Positions 34,886-44,009 of a DNA stretch of 64,000 nucleotides are shown one piece after another (the stretch's first letter is position 1; each line of letters starts with the position of its first letter). The stretch covers positions 43,983 through 107,982 of the forward strand of contig CALLAL010000040.1 in NCBI GenBank assembly GCA_938002255.1, given 5' to 3'. Below the pieces are notes generated by a model. That model was given only the letters and a program-made list of their open reading frames with translations. It did not search any database and had not been told where the DNA came from. The stretch comes from an uncultured bacterium. GTDB lineage: Bacteria > Desulfobacterota > BSN033 > UBA1163. The translations under genes were made by a program, and so were the position numbers.

Positions 34886-35683
34886 TCACCCTGAAGCCCC
34901 CTGGAGTCCTCCTGGGCAATAACGGGTGCAGTTGTCACAGTGGTAGTGGATAAAAAACTGAAGATACTGGAGGTGCCGGAAAAAACGCGGGCTTTTTAAC
35001 ATCTCCACCCGTTCTTTCACGGAGGGTTTCTCAGCCATTTCAGTAAGAAAACGCATAAAATTACCAACATCATTGGGTTGACTGACCTTGACGCAGCGAT
35101 GGCTGAGGACACGACCATCCTCTGTAAAAGCTTTTCCCGGGCAGGTCGCACGACAGTCATATTGGCAGGTCGAACAGGGATCATAACCTTCCAGTGGTGA
35201 ATCGGATGGAAGATCGAGACTGTTGAGTAATCCGAGGTACATCACTCGGGGCCCAAATTGAGGAGTGAGAGCGAGCGTATTTTTGCCCCAGACCGCTAAT
35301 CCACTCTGGACAGCGGCATGACGGAGCGAGATGCTTCCGATAGGAGAACGAAACGTCTCCTCATTGATTTCAAAGGGGCGATGTGCCTGGACAAGAAAAG
35401 ATTCTGCACCCAATTCCCTTTCCATAAATCTTCCTAAATGGTAAGCGGCCGTGTTCCCGGCAGACTCAACACTATAGAGGAAAGAGGGCATCTTGCTCCA
35501 GGTGTTGTCCTGATATCGGTAGGCACCTGCAAGAGGCGCAAAAGCCAACAGGACGATCGATTGGGCTGAAGGGAGATAGCGAAGAGGGTTCGGAGAACGG
35601 GGGCTCCTGTAGTCTTTCAAATTTAAGACACTGACGAGATCCGCACCCAATTCCTTTGCCTTTGTTTTGATCACCTCTTTCAT
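34886..35683 (-). CDS. QueG-like iron-sulfur oxidoreductase
   Basis: A 265-residue protein; the ATG at 35683 follows AGGAGG. The N-terminal half resembles the cobalamin-dependent part of epoxyqueuosine reductases (KAKELGADLVSVLNL, AQSIVLLAFAP, GLAVWGKNTLALTPQFGPRVMYL). The ferredoxin-like part has CSTCQYDCRATCPGKA and later CDNCTRYCPGG, which provide Cys sets for two 4Fe-4S clusters, although the second set is incomplete in spacing compared with standard CxxCxxCxxxCP. Length is shorter than QueG (about 350). It could reduce another substrate. It is transcribed divergently from the acyl-CoA dehydrogenase. Confidence 0.8.
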   Translation of the reverse strand: MKEVIKTKAKELGADLVSVLNLKDYRSPRSPNPLRYLPSAQSIVLLAFAPLAGAYRYQDNTWSKMPSFLYSVESAGNTAAYHLGRFMERELGAESFLVQAHRPFEINEETFRSPIGSISLRHAAVQSGLAVWGKNTLALTPQFGPRVMYLGLLNSLDLPSDSPLEGYDPCSTCQYDCRATCPGKAFTEDGRVLSHRCVKVSQPNDVGNFMRFLTEMAEKPSVKERVEMLKSPRFFRHLQYLQFFIHYHCDNCTRYCPGGLQGASG

Positions 35684-35846
35684 TTCAAGCCTCCTGGTAT
35701 AATGATTTTGTTTAAGTCGATTATTCAATTTCTCTCATCTTTCTGTCAACAAAAAAATCTCTTGATTCTTCAGGGGATTTAAGTAAAAAATGCATATCAA
35801 CCATTTTTAAAAATGGGGCATTTCAAACCAGGGGGGAGGAATCATC

Positions 35847-37076
35847 ATGTTCGATATTCTTTTGACGGAAGAGGAGAAGAGATTAAAGCAGGAGGTGCGA
35901 GCCTTTGTCAGAGAGAAGGTTCCGAGTTCCTTAGTGCGTGCTATGGATGCGGAAGAGGTGAGGTATCCAAAGGAGTATATGGTCAATCTGGCTGCACAGA
36001 ATCTTCTTGGGCTTCGGTTTTCTAAAGAGTGGGGAGGCAGAGGGATGAAGTGGACAGGGGAAGTTGCTGCCATTGAGGAGATTGGTGTTCTTGGATCTGG
36101 AATGACCTGTCTTTATTCGCTGGTGAGCATCGTGGGCGAAGCCATCCATCAATTCGGCACTCCAGAGCAGAAGGAAAAATATCTGAAGCCGACCCTTGAG
36201 GGAAAACTCTGCTGCGCTGAAGCTCTCACCGAACCCCGGGGAGGGTCGGACTTCTTCGGTGCCACCACGCTTGCCAGAAGAGATGGAGACTATTATTTCC
36301 TGAATGGCCAGAAAAGGTTTGTCGTGGGTGCAGAAGGGGCAGACTATTTTTTAGTCTATGCGAAAACAGCTCCAGAGGCTGAGCCCCATCAGTCCATTTC
36401 CTGTTTTATCGTTGAGAGAGAGATGGGCGTGGAGGTGAAGCATGTCTATGGACTCCTTGGTTCCCGGGGAGGAGGAACAGGCCGTCTCTATTTTAGAGAG
36501 ACTAAGGTGCCGGCTAAAAATCTTGTGGGACCCTTACATGGAGGTTTTCTGGTGTTCAACCGGATGATGATTCCCGAACGGTTGACCACAGCCGCAGGGG
36601 CACTTGGCATGGCGAGATGTTGCCTGGAGATTGCAACCCGTTACAGCAATCGGAGAAAAGCCTTCGGCGAGACGATTCGCAAATTTCAGGCAGTTAGTTT
36701 CAAAATTGCCGATTCCATTGCAAAATTAGATGCAGCTCGCAGTCTGGTTTATGTAACGGCAAGGCATGTGGATCAAGGCCTTGATGCGAGAAGGATGGTT
36801 TCTGAGGCTAAGAAAATCTCTACGGAAATGCTTTGGGAGGTTGTCAACCACTCCATGCAGGTGATGGGTGGAATTGGATATACGAATGTCTATCCCATCG
36901 AGCGTTTCTTCAGGGATGCAAGGCTTCAGATGATCTGGACGGGAACGAATGAGGTGATGAATCTTCTCATCCAGCATGAGTTCTATAAAGAGGTATTGGA
37001 AAAGATGGGTCAAACGAGAGATGTTGAGGCCGATGCAGGAGATTTAGAGGGCGAAGAAGAGAAGGTTTATGAGTGA
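35847..37076 (+). CDS. Acyl-CoA dehydrogenase family protein
   Basis: A 409-residue FAD enzyme introducing a double bond into acyl chains. It has an N-terminal helical domain, [15 protein letters not shown] near 118 (FAD-binding), a beta domain with CFIVE, and a C-terminal helical domain with [20 protein letters not shown] and [20 protein letters not shown]. The usual MCAD base motif YEGT reads WTGT, but a Glu sits in [10 protein letters not shown] near 245, the position used by isovaleryl-CoA dehydrogenase. That suggests an IVD-type base, as inference. A GGGGGAGG site lies before the ATG. Its stop overlaps the first ketosynthase by 8 nt, so it belongs to the lipid cluster. Confidence 0.92.
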   Translation: MFDILLTEEEKRLKQEVRAFVREKVPSSLVRAMDAEEVRYPKEYMVNLAAQNLLGLRFSKEWGGRGMKWTGEVAAIEEIGVLGSGMTCLYSLVSIVGEAIHQFGTPEQKEKYLKPTLEGKLCCAEALTEPRGGSDFFGATTLARRDGDYYFLNGQKRFVVGAEGADYFLVYAKTAPEAEPHQSISCFIVEREMGVEVKHVYGLLGSRGGGTGRLYFRETKVPAKNLVGPLHGGFLVFNRMMIPERLTTAAGALGMARCCLEIATRYSNRRKAFGETIRKFQAVSFKIADSIAKLDAARSLVYVTARHVDQGLDARRMVSEAKKISTEMLWEVVNHSMQVMGGIGYTNVYPIERFFRDARLQMIWTGTNEVMNLLIQHEFYKEVLEKMGQTRDVEADAGDLEGEEEKVYE

Positions 37077-38283
37077 TCGGGTTTGTATCACTGGCATCGG
37101 AGTAGTTTCTTCGATTGGAATTGGGAAGGAGGAATTTCTCTCGTCTTTAAAGGCTGGTCGTTCAGGCATCCAAGAGATTAAAGCCTTCGACACCCATTTC
37201 TCACGCTCCAAGCAGGCGGGGATGGTTCAGAACTTCCATCCCAAGGATTTCATTCCAGCTGGAAAGATACGGCGTCTTGACCGGGCATCTCAATTTGCGA
37301 TTGCCGCATCGAAGCTGGCTCTGGCCGATGCTCGATTGTCTATCACGAAAGAAAACAGTTCGAGAATAGGAGTCGTTTTGGGCTCAGGGTTCTGCGGGCT
37401 TTCGAGTTCAGAGGCATTTCATAGAAGCCAGGTTTTGAAAGATTATTTCGATTTGAATCCCATGCTCTTTCCCAACACGGTCCCCAATGCTGCCTCGAGC
37501 CATGTCTCCATCGAACTTGGAATTCAAGGGGTCAATTGCACACTCGTTCAATCCTTTTGCACGGCTGAGGCGGCTATCCTTTTCGCCTGCGACCAGATTC
37601 AACTTGGAAGGGCAGACCTCATCCTCACAGGAGGCGTGGATGAATTGAGTGAGTTTCTTTTTCGAGGCTTCTCAGACCTTCATCTCCTTGCGACAGATGA
37701 GGGATATGGAGAAAAGTCCCGTCCCTACGATCGGATGAGAAATGGGTTGGTTTTAGGGGAAGGGTCAGGGGTGTTGGTCATCGAGAACGAAGCTCATGCT
37801 CGTTCAAGGGGAGCCAAAATCTATGGGTATATTTTAGGATATAGCCTGGTAGGGGGACCATCGGAAGACAGTAGAAGAGAAGGTATTGAGCGATCCATCC
37901 ACCTGACCCTGAGAGGGGGAAAGGATATTCCCATTGATTATATCAGTGGAGCAGGGAATTCATCAAAAAATCTGGATGCCCTGGAAGCTCGGGGGATCAA
38001 ACAGGCATTTCCTTTTCAATACCCTCAACTTCCCGTCAGCTCTGTCAAATCGATGTTAGGAGACGCCATTGCTCTGGGCGGGATGCGGATGGTTGCCAAT
38101 GTGCTTTCTTTAGAGTTTGGGTTTATCCCTCCCACTATCAATCATACCTTTTCAGACCCTGATTGTGATCTCCGATATATTTTCCATCAGCCTTTGGATC
38201 AGGATCTGCAAACGATTCTCCACATGGGCATTTCACCTCAAGAATGTTATGCTACCATTCTGTTAGGACGATCATGGAACTGA
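37069..38283 (+). CDS. Ketosynthase homologue 1, CLF-like (retains Cys, lacks both His)
   Basis: A 404-residue thiolase-fold protein of the KAS II/FabF type. Cys164 (SFCTAEAA) aligns with the FabF nucleophile. The two catalytic His are gone: the AHGTST motif reads SGAGNSSK (Gly296) and the KSMTGH motif reads KSMLGD (Asp332). Without both His, decarboxylation should fail, so it is likely a partner subunit like a chain-length factor, although it keeps Cys. It pairs with the complete ketosynthase at 41463. It overlaps the dehydrogenase and the next gene by a few bases. Confidence 0.9.
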   Translation: MSDRVCITGIGVVSSIGIGKEEFLSSLKAGRSGIQEIKAFDTHFSRSKQAGMVQNFHPKDFIPAGKIRRLDRASQFAIAASKLALADARLSITKENSSRIGVVLGSGFCGLSSSEAFHRSQVLKDYFDLNPMLFPNTVPNAASSHVSIELGIQGVNCTLVQSFCTAEAAILFACDQIQLGRADLILTGGVDELSEFLFRGFSDLHLLATDEGYGEKSRPYDRMRNGLVLGEGSGVLVIENEAHARSRGAKIYGYILGYSLVGGPSEDSRREGIERSIHLTLRGGKDIPIDYISGAGNSSKNLDALEARGIKQAFPFQYPQLPVSSVKSMLGDAIALGGMRMVANVLSLEFGFIPPTINHTFSDPDCDLRYIFHQPLDQDLQTILHMGISPQECYATILLGRSWN

Positions 38284-38753
38284 TCACCGGTACTGGAAAT
38301 CTCATCCTTCTCTTTACCTTGATCCATTTTACCCTGGGCCGTTCTTTCTCTGTTCTCTTTGCAATCCTCAATCAGATGTCTGTCTTCATCTATTTCCCTC
38401 TTGCTCTGGTTTACGATTATGTACAGATTCCGGTTTATGGGATATTGCTGGAGCAATCGAGCAAGAAATTTTTTGTCATTCGGTGGCTCTCCCATAGAAC
38501 TGATAAGGTCATCTCCAGCCTGAATGAGAGACCTCTTATGAAGAGGGTGATGTCCCTGGGCAATGTCGGGCTCATCCTGCTTTCTGCCCTTCCGATCCGT
38601 GGCTTTGGAATCCTCTCGGCAAGCATCGTCAGTTTCTTTTTGAAGAAAGGAAGGGTGGAGGGGACGATCCTTTTGATGACAGGTTCTTTCATAGGGATTT
38701 TCATTATCATGGGAATTGCCAAAGGCGTCTTTGAAATCGTTGCGCTCTTTTAG
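38274..38753 (+). CDS. Small multidrug-export-like membrane protein (COG2426 type)
   Basis: A 159-residue protein with about four helices. The ATG at 38274 is chosen because the frame's earlier ATG at 38244 is deep in the ketosynthase; overlap is 10 nt. The segment LGNVGLILLSALPIRGFGILSASIVSFFLKK followed by GTILLMTGSFIGIFIIMG resembles the small multidrug export family (Sm_multidrug_ex), whose function is poorly known. In this cluster it could move a lipid product or a proton/ion; this is inference. Confidence 0.75.
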   Translation: MELITGTGNLILLFTLIHFTLGRSFSVLFAILNQMSVFIYFPLALVYDYVQIPVYGILLEQSSKKFFVIRWLSHRTDKVISSLNERPLMKRVMSLGNVGLILLSALPIRGFGILSASIVSFFLKKGRVEGTILLMTGSFIGIFIIMGIAKGVFEIVALF

Positions 38754-38855
38754 GTTATGACGAATGAGGGAATATCTTTCAAAAAATTGATTTTATTATG
38801 ATGACCCGAGCTCTCGGAGGAGAGGGCAGGATGAGGGGGAATAGACGAAATTCGA

Positions 38856-39287
38856 ATGACCGATTTAAAAGATGTTTTAAAAACGCTGCCTCATTCTTTT
38901 CCTTTTCGGATGATCGACCGAATCCTTGAGATCGAGCCAGGGAAGAGGGCGGTGGCGCTCAAACAGGTAAGCATGGATGAGCCCTATCTTCAGGGCCATT
39001 TTCCAAAGGAACCCGTGATGCCCTCCCTTCTCATCCTGGAAGCATTAGCCCAGGCCGGCGGTCTTGCCTTTCATTCATCCTTTGAAAAGGAAGAAGAAGG
39101 AGTGTCTTTTCTGGCGAGAGTTGATGAATTTCAAATCAAAGGGAAGGTTGTTCCCGGTGATTCCCTGATCTTAGAAGCAGAGATCGAATACCTTTTCTCC
39201 AATCTCGCTAAAGTCAGGGTGCGGGCTAAGGTTGAAAAGCAATTTGTGGCAGAAGGCGTTATACTATTGGCAAAGGGCCCAAGATGA
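38856..39287 (+). CDS. FabZ-like hydroxyacyl-ACP dehydratase
   Basis: A 143-residue hotdog-fold protein. It has PHSFPFRMIDRILEIEPG at the N-terminus, LQGHFPKEPVMPSLLILEALAQAGG near 45-70 with the catalytic His (GHFP) and the catalytic Glu (LILEALAQ), and a strand-rich end. FabZ removes water from beta-hydroxyacyl-ACP. Length is normal. The start at 38856 overlaps nothing; the stop overlaps the methyltransferase start (ATGA). It supplies the dehydration step of the lipid cluster; no ketoreductase is visible. Confidence 0.92.
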   Translation: MTDLKDVLKTLPHSFPFRMIDRILEIEPGKRAVALKQVSMDEPYLQGHFPKEPVMPSLLILEALAQAGGLAFHSSFEKEEEGVSFLARVDEFQIKGKVVPGDSLILEAEIEYLFSNLAKVRVRAKVEKQFVAEGVILLAKGPR

Positions 39288-39958
39288 AAGATCGGGTTTC
39301 AGAATCTGGGGTCATTGAAGATCGGGAGTTAGCAGAGTATTACAGCCTCATGGCCAAACGGCACATGGGGATTCCTTGCCAGAGGGTGCTCAGCCGGATT
39401 AAAGCCAAAGGCATCACAAAAGGAAGAGCCCTCGATGTGGGGACCGGTCCTGGCATTTTCCCGATCTTTTTATCAAAGACGCTTCCAGAAATTCAATTTA
39501 AGGCGATTGACCTTTCACCGGTCATGGTGGATATTGCCCGAAATAATGCGATCGAGGCGGGGATAGGTGACCGGATTGAGTTCCAAGTAGGATCTGCCTA
39601 TTCACTTCCCTGCGAGGACCATTCCCTTGATCTTTTGCTCTGCATCAACACGCTTCACCATTTAGATCAGCCTGTTACCTTTTTCAATGAGGTTGCCCGT
39701 ACATTGAAGCCTGGGGGAAGCTTTGTTATAGTTGATTTTCATAGGGATGCTTCGTTCATCTGGATAGGGCTTTTTAGTCTTTTCTGGTGGGTCTTTTTTG
39801 GGAAACATCCAAAAGCCAGAAATGGGTTCATCGATTCCGTCCGTTCTTCTTATACCCTTGATGAATGCCGGTTTTTTTTGAGTCAATCGAATCTAACCCA
39901 CTGGAAACTTTACACCCGTACCCTTGAAGTATGGATGGAATCCCAGCATGGCCAATGA
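39284..39958 (+). CDS. Class I SAM-dependent methyltransferase
   Basis: A 224-residue protein with the Rossmann-fold SAM motif ALDVGTGPGIFPIFLS near 48-63, an acidic residue in FKAIDLSPVM near 80, CINTLHHLDQP near 118 and ALKPGG-like RTLKPGGSFVIVDFH near 145. A Trp/Phe-rich hydrophobic patch (FIWIGLFSLFWWVFFG) may sit at the membrane surface. The substrate is unknown; in this cluster it could methylate a polyene head or quinone-like ring. It overlaps its neighbours on both sides by 4 nt. Confidence 0.92.
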   Translation: MKDRVSESGVIEDRELAEYYSLMAKRHMGIPCQRVLSRIKAKGITKGRALDVGTGPGIFPIFLSKTLPEIQFKAIDLSPVMVDIARNNAIEAGIGDRIEFQVGSAYSLPCEDHSLDLLLCINTLHHLDQPVTFFNEVARTLKPGGSFVIVDFHRDASFIWIGLFSLFWWVFFGKHPKARNGFIDSVRSSYTLDECRFFLSQSNLTHWKLYTRTLEVWMESQHGQ

Positions 39959-40812
39959 GAACGACGATAGAAATCGGTTTGGAACAAGTGGTCTGTCCTT
40001 TCTGTGGAGAGGCGAAACATCATCCTCTTTTCGCAGAAGGTCAGTTTCAGATGGTGAGATGCGCGTTGTGTCGGTTCATTTACCTCAATCCGAGACCGAC
40101 GAAGGAAGCCCTTCTTTGCTTCTATCAGGACTATCTTCCCAAGGATGATGCTTCGGTTTCAGCCTGGCAGAGCATGATGGAGTCGGTTTTTCAAAGGGCA
40201 GGGACTCTGATAGAGCAATACAAAAAACGAGGAAAACTGGTGGACGTTGGAGCAGGCTTTGGTTTCTTTCTGTCGGAAATGAAAAAGAGAGGGTGGGACG
40301 TTTCTGGCGTAGAGATCTCTCAAAAGGCGATCGATTATGCAAAAGATGTTCTTGGAATTCCCCTTCAGTTGGGCCCTTTGGAAGAGGTTGGTTTTCCGGA
40401 AGGCCATTTCGATGTCGTGAGTGGTTTCTATGTGATTGAACATCTTCCTCAACCGATCGAATTTCTCAAAGAATGTTTTCGGATCCTTAAGCCCGACGGG
40501 ATGCTCCTGTTGAGATATCCCCATACCACACCAATTAAGAACTTTCTCAAGTTCCTGGGCATCCAGAATCGTCTCTATGACCTACCGGCTCATCTGAGTG
40601 ACTTTTCACCCGGGATGATCCAGCGGTGTCTGGAGAAGGTGGGGTTTAAAACATGGAAGCATTTGATTGGGGGACACACATTTCCAAAGGGATTAGGAAA
40701 GAGATGGGCTTCCTCTTTCTTCGGGAACCTCTCAGAAGTTCTCTTCTATCTCAGTCAAGAAAGGGTCCTGCTTCCCGGAGTGAGTAAAACCGTATTAGCT
40801 TTTAAGGGTTAA
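39955..40812 (+). CDS. Class I SAM-dependent methyltransferase with N-terminal zinc ribbon
   Basis: A 285-residue protein. The ATG at 39955 overlaps the previous stop (ATGA), so the earlier in-frame ATG is rejected. Residues 10-40 hold a four-Cys zinc ribbon (CPFCGEAKHH, CALCRFIYLNPRP). The methyltransferase core follows: LVDVGAGFGFFLSEMKKRG near 95, VSGVEISQKAIDYA, GFYVIEHLPQP and ILKPDGMLLLRYPHT. This layout is common in methyltransferases of sugars, lipids and secondary metabolites. Together with the preceding gene it suggests two methylations of the cluster product. Confidence 0.9.
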   Translation: MRTTIEIGLEQVVCPFCGEAKHHPLFAEGQFQMVRCALCRFIYLNPRPTKEALLCFYQDYLPKDDASVSAWQSMMESVFQRAGTLIEQYKKRGKLVDVGAGFGFFLSEMKKRGWDVSGVEISQKAIDYAKDVLGIPLQLGPLEEVGFPEGHFDVVSGFYVIEHLPQPIEFLKECFRILKPDGMLLLRYPHTTPIKNFLKFLGIQNRLYDLPAHLSDFSPGMIQRCLEKVGFKTWKHLIGGHTFPKGLGKRWASSFFGNLSEVLFYLSQERVLLPGVSKTVLAFKG

Positions 40813-40818
40813 TCGCTG

Positions 40819-41466
40819 ATGATCAAATATATCCTTTTAACTTATGTCTTTTCACTTTTCTTGTCTCTGACTTTTATCGAAGCTCAGCCACTGACCCCGG
40901 ATGAAGTGGTGAAGCGGATCAAAGCGTCCCGGGAAAAGATCAGGGACTTTTCAGCAGATCTCCTTCAAGAGAAGAAACTGTCCCTGCTTAAAGAGGAGGT
41001 CGTCTCAAAAGGAAGAGTTCGATTTAAGATGCCGGATAAGATTTTTATTGAATTTTTCCATCCCGATGCCAGTCAGATGGTATACGATGGTAAAACCTTT
41101 CTTCTCTATTTTAAGGAAGAGAAGCTGGCAGAGCGATACCAGGTTCAGGGAAACCCAATGGTTGAAAAATTCCTGCTTTTCTCCAGGGACCCTTTTCAGG
41201 AAAGATTGGCTCAGTGGAGAATTTTAGAAGATCGAGAGTCCTTTCTCACCCTGGAGATTTTACCTAAAGGGAAGAATTCTCTCTTTATTAAGACGAGAAT
41301 GTGGATCTCAAAGAAAGACTGGATGATTACAAGAATGGAACTGGTTGAAAAAAATGGTGATACGACGACTTTCCGTTACTCCAATATAAAGGTCAATACA
41401 GGGCTTTTGGATTCTGATTTTCAAATTCAGTTTCCCAAAGACGTGAAGATCACAGAGATCAAATGA
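40819..41466 (+). CDS. LolA-like outer-membrane lipoprotein/lipid carrier
   Basis: A 215-residue protein with a signal peptide (residues 3-22, LLTYVFSLFLSLTFIEA). The mature part has VVKRIKASREKIRDFSADLLQEKK, KGRVRFKMPDKIFIEFF, QMVYDGKTFLLYF, and a later ISKKDWMITRMELVE, the strand pattern of LolA and LolA-like proteins. LolA binds acylated proteins in the periplasm; LolA-like genes also occur in aryl-polyene-type clusters. Placed between methyltransferase and ketosynthase genes (4 nt overlap with the latter), it probably carries the cluster's lipid rather than lipoproteins; inference. Confidence 0.85.
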   Translation: MIKYILLTYVFSLFLSLTFIEAQPLTPDEVVKRIKASREKIRDFSADLLQEKKLSLLKEEVVSKGRVRFKMPDKIFIEFFHPDASQMVYDGKTFLLYFKEEKLAERYQVQGNPMVEKFLLFSRDPFQERLAQWRILEDRESFLTLEILPKGKNSLFIKTRMWISKKDWMITRMELVEKNGDTTTFRYSNIKVNTGLLDSDFQIQFPKDVKITEIK

Positions 41467-42686
41467 GAAAGAGGGTTGCCATAACCGGATTAGGTGTAGT
41501 GTGTGCAATAGGGAACAACATTCCTGAATTCTGGAATTCCCTTATTGAGGGAAAAGATGGAACAAAAGAGATTTCCGCCTTCGATGCTACCCCCTACCGG
41601 ACTCGATTGGCCGCTGAGGTTTCAGGTCTAAATCCGGAATCCCATTTCTCCAACCGAGAGCTTCGAAGGTTTTCCCGTTGCGATCAATTCGGACTCATCG
41701 CTTTCAGGGAGGCCTGGAGGTCTGCCCGGCTTGATCAAGATCCTATCGATCGAGAGAGGGTAGGGGTCATTTTAGGAGCAGGATCAGGAGGAATTCATTC
41801 GGTCGAAAAGTATTTCAGGGATTTCTATCAGGGGAGAGAAAACCCTTTACCCTCCCTTCTCATATCTTACTCTCTTGCGACTACGACAGACCTTATTGCT
41901 ATCGAAGCAGGGCTAAAAGGTCCTCGTTCAACGACAGCAACGGTCTGTTCCTCAAGCTCTGTCTCTATCGGAGTGGCTTATGATCTGATTCAGATGGGAT
42001 TGGCCGATGTGATGGTCACAGGGGGAAGTGATTCCCTCTGTGAAGTTTCATTTAGTGGATTCAGCAGTTTGAAGTTGATTGATCCTGAAAGTTGCAAACC
42101 CTTCGATCAAAGGCGGCAGGGCCTGATCATCGGTGAAGGGGCGGGCATCCTTATCCTTGAAGAATTGAACCACGCTCGAGGAAGAGGCGCCCCTGTCTTA
42201 GCGGAGTTTTTAGGATATGGGATCTGTGCCGATGCGTATCATCTTACCGCACCGGAGCCCAATGGAGAGGGCGTCGAAAGAGTCATGCGGATGGCTTTAT
42301 CTCATGCACAAGTCTCACCGGAGGAGATTGATACGATCAACGCCCATGGGACCGCCACACCTTTCAACGACATCGCTGAGACCAGAGGCATCAAAAGGGT
42401 CTTTGGTAAAAGAGCCAAAGGGATTCCCATCAGTGGTATTAAATCGATGATCGGACACTGTCTGGGTTCTGCAGGAGGGATTGAAGCGGTTGCAACTGTT
42501 TTAACGATCCAACACGGAATCATCCCCCCGACCATTCATTATGAAGTTCCTGACCCTCTCTGTGATCTTTATTATACGCCGAATCATTCATTAAAAAAGG
42601 AGGTTCGAATAGGGATCTCCAATTCCTTTGCTTTTGGAGGCAACAACTGCTGTTTAGTCTTTGGGAAATGTCATGGAAATGAATAA
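41463..42686 (+). CDS. Beta-ketoacyl synthase 2, with complete active site
   Basis: A 407-residue FabF-type ketosynthase with the full catalytic set: Cys162 (ATVCSSSS), His295 (INAHGTATPFND) and His332 (IKSMIGHCLGSAGG). The glycine-rich C-terminal NSFAFGGNN loop is present. It condenses malonyl-ACP with acyl-ACP. It is the only complete enzyme of the three ketosynthases in this cluster, so it likely pairs with one of the two degenerate homologues. The ATG overlaps the LolA-like stop by 4 nt. Confidence 0.95.
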   Translation: MRKRVAITGLGVVCAIGNNIPEFWNSLIEGKDGTKEISAFDATPYRTRLAAEVSGLNPESHFSNRELRRFSRCDQFGLIAFREAWRSARLDQDPIDRERVGVILGAGSGGIHSVEKYFRDFYQGRENPLPSLLISYSLATTTDLIAIEAGLKGPRSTTATVCSSSSVSIGVAYDLIQMGLADVMVTGGSDSLCEVSFSGFSSLKLIDPESCKPFDQRRQGLIIGEGAGILILEELNHARGRGAPVLAEFLGYGICADAYHLTAPEPNGEGVERVMRMALSHAQVSPEEIDTINAHGTATPFNDIAETRGIKRVFGKRAKGIPISGIKSMIGHCLGSAGGIEAVATVLTIQHGIIPPTIHYEVPDPLCDLYYTPNHSLKKEVRIGISNSFAFGGNNCCLVFGKCHGNE

Positions 42687-42719
42687 ATTTGTGTGTTCAT
42701 CATCCTTGTGGAATCTGGA

Positions 42720-43991
42720 ATGCAGAGGATAAATTTGAAAGGTGAAATTCGAAATCCCAAATCGGTGGAAGGACACCGGGTCGTCATCACGGGTCTTGGC
42801 ATTGTCTCTTCCATTGGAGTGGGAAGAGAAGCGTTCTGGAAGAATTGTCTTCTGGGAACTTCAGGCATTCAACCGATCCATCGGTTTGAAACTTCCTCCT
42901 ATCGTTCAAAATTGGGGGGGCAGCTACCGGAGATCGATTTTAAGTCCTTTATCAGACCCTCCAACCTCAGAAGAATGGATCGGATAGGTAAAATCATGGT
43001 CACAGCGGTCAAGCTTGCCATCGATGATTCAGGCATTGATCTCCGTCAGGAACATCCTGATCGGGTTGGGATTTCGATTGGGACTGGACTTGGGAGTTCG
43101 GACACGGTTGATCGATTTTTTCGAGCCCTTTTAAAGGAGGGCCCTGTGGGAGCGCAACCCCTCCTTTTTCAAACAGCCGTACCCAATGCCATCACCAGCC
43201 ACTGTGCCATTGAGTATGGCATCAAAGGGGTGAACCTCACCTTCTCTCATAAAGAAACCTCCGCCGAAATGGCAATCGCTTACGCCTATTTTCTGTTAAA
43301 AGAAGGAAGAGCAGATGTCCTATTCGCTGGGGGAGGCGATGAGTTAAGTGAACCTCTCTTCCATGTCTATTCGATGTTAGGGGCTCTGTCGCCTGGAAGG
43401 GGAAAAGCTGTGGAAGGGATGAGACCTTTTGATCGGGATCGGAATGGAATGATTTTAGGTGAGGGGAGTGGAATTCTTGTGTTGGAAACATTGAAACACG
43501 CCCTGAAAAGAGATGCAAGGATCTATGCGGAAGTGGGGGGGGTTGGCCTTACGGGAAGCACAGGCGGAGTCCTCCGATATGATCCCTCAGGCGATTCTAT
43601 TGCCAAAGCCATGTCATCCGCCATCGAACATTCTGAGCGAGTCGATTATATATCCGCGGCGGCCAATTCCACTTTAGAACTGGATCGAGTAGAAGCCCTG
43701 GCCATTCAAAAGGTTTTTGGAGAAAGAGTCCAGGAGATACCTGTGAGTAGCCTGAAATCGATGATTGGAGAATTTGATGCTTCGGGAGGCATTCGAGCTT
43801 GTGGGTTGGCCTTAAGCCTCTTTCATGGCATCATCCCCCCTACCATTGGGATTAACCAACTTGACCCAGTTATCCAATTTCAGGTCGTTCGTCAGGGAGC
43901 CCTCAAAAAGGAGATGAGATCTGCTTTGCTCAATGGTTGTTCGAACGGTGGATCGAATATCTCGTTATGGGTCAAACGGTTTGAGGATTAA
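42720..43991 (+). CDS. Ketosynthase homologue 3, CLF-like (no catalytic residue left)
   Basis: A 423-residue thiolase-fold protein; the ATG at 42720 is chosen, with a GTG at 42693 as alternative. Core residues are changed: the nucleophile position reads SHKETSAEM (Thr instead of Cys), AHGTST reads AAANSTLE and KSMTGH reads KSMIGE (Glu instead of His). The fold signature elements NAITSHCAIEYGIKG, GGGDELSEPL and GMILGEGSGILVLE are intact, so it is a conserved non-catalytic partner rather than a wreck. Chain-length factors of type II systems are degenerate in this manner, usually with Gln at the Cys position. Confidence 0.88.
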   Translation: MQRINLKGEIRNPKSVEGHRVVITGLGIVSSIGVGREAFWKNCLLGTSGIQPIHRFETSSYRSKLGGQLPEIDFKSFIRPSNLRRMDRIGKIMVTAVKLAIDDSGIDLRQEHPDRVGISIGTGLGSSDTVDRFFRALLKEGPVGAQPLLFQTAVPNAITSHCAIEYGIKGVNLTFSHKETSAEMAIAYAYFLLKEGRADVLFAGGGDELSEPLFHVYSMLGALSPGRGKAVEGMRPFDRDRNGMILGEGSGILVLETLKHALKRDARIYAEVGGVGLTGSTGGVLRYDPSGDSIAKAMSSAIEHSERVDYISAAANSTLELDRVEALAIQKVFGERVQEIPVSSLKSMIGEFDASGGIRACGLALSLFHGIIPPTIGINQLDPVIQFQVVRQGALKKEMRSALLNGCSNGGSNISLWVKRFED

Positions 43992-44009
43992 AAGGAAGGT
44001 AAAGTACAG

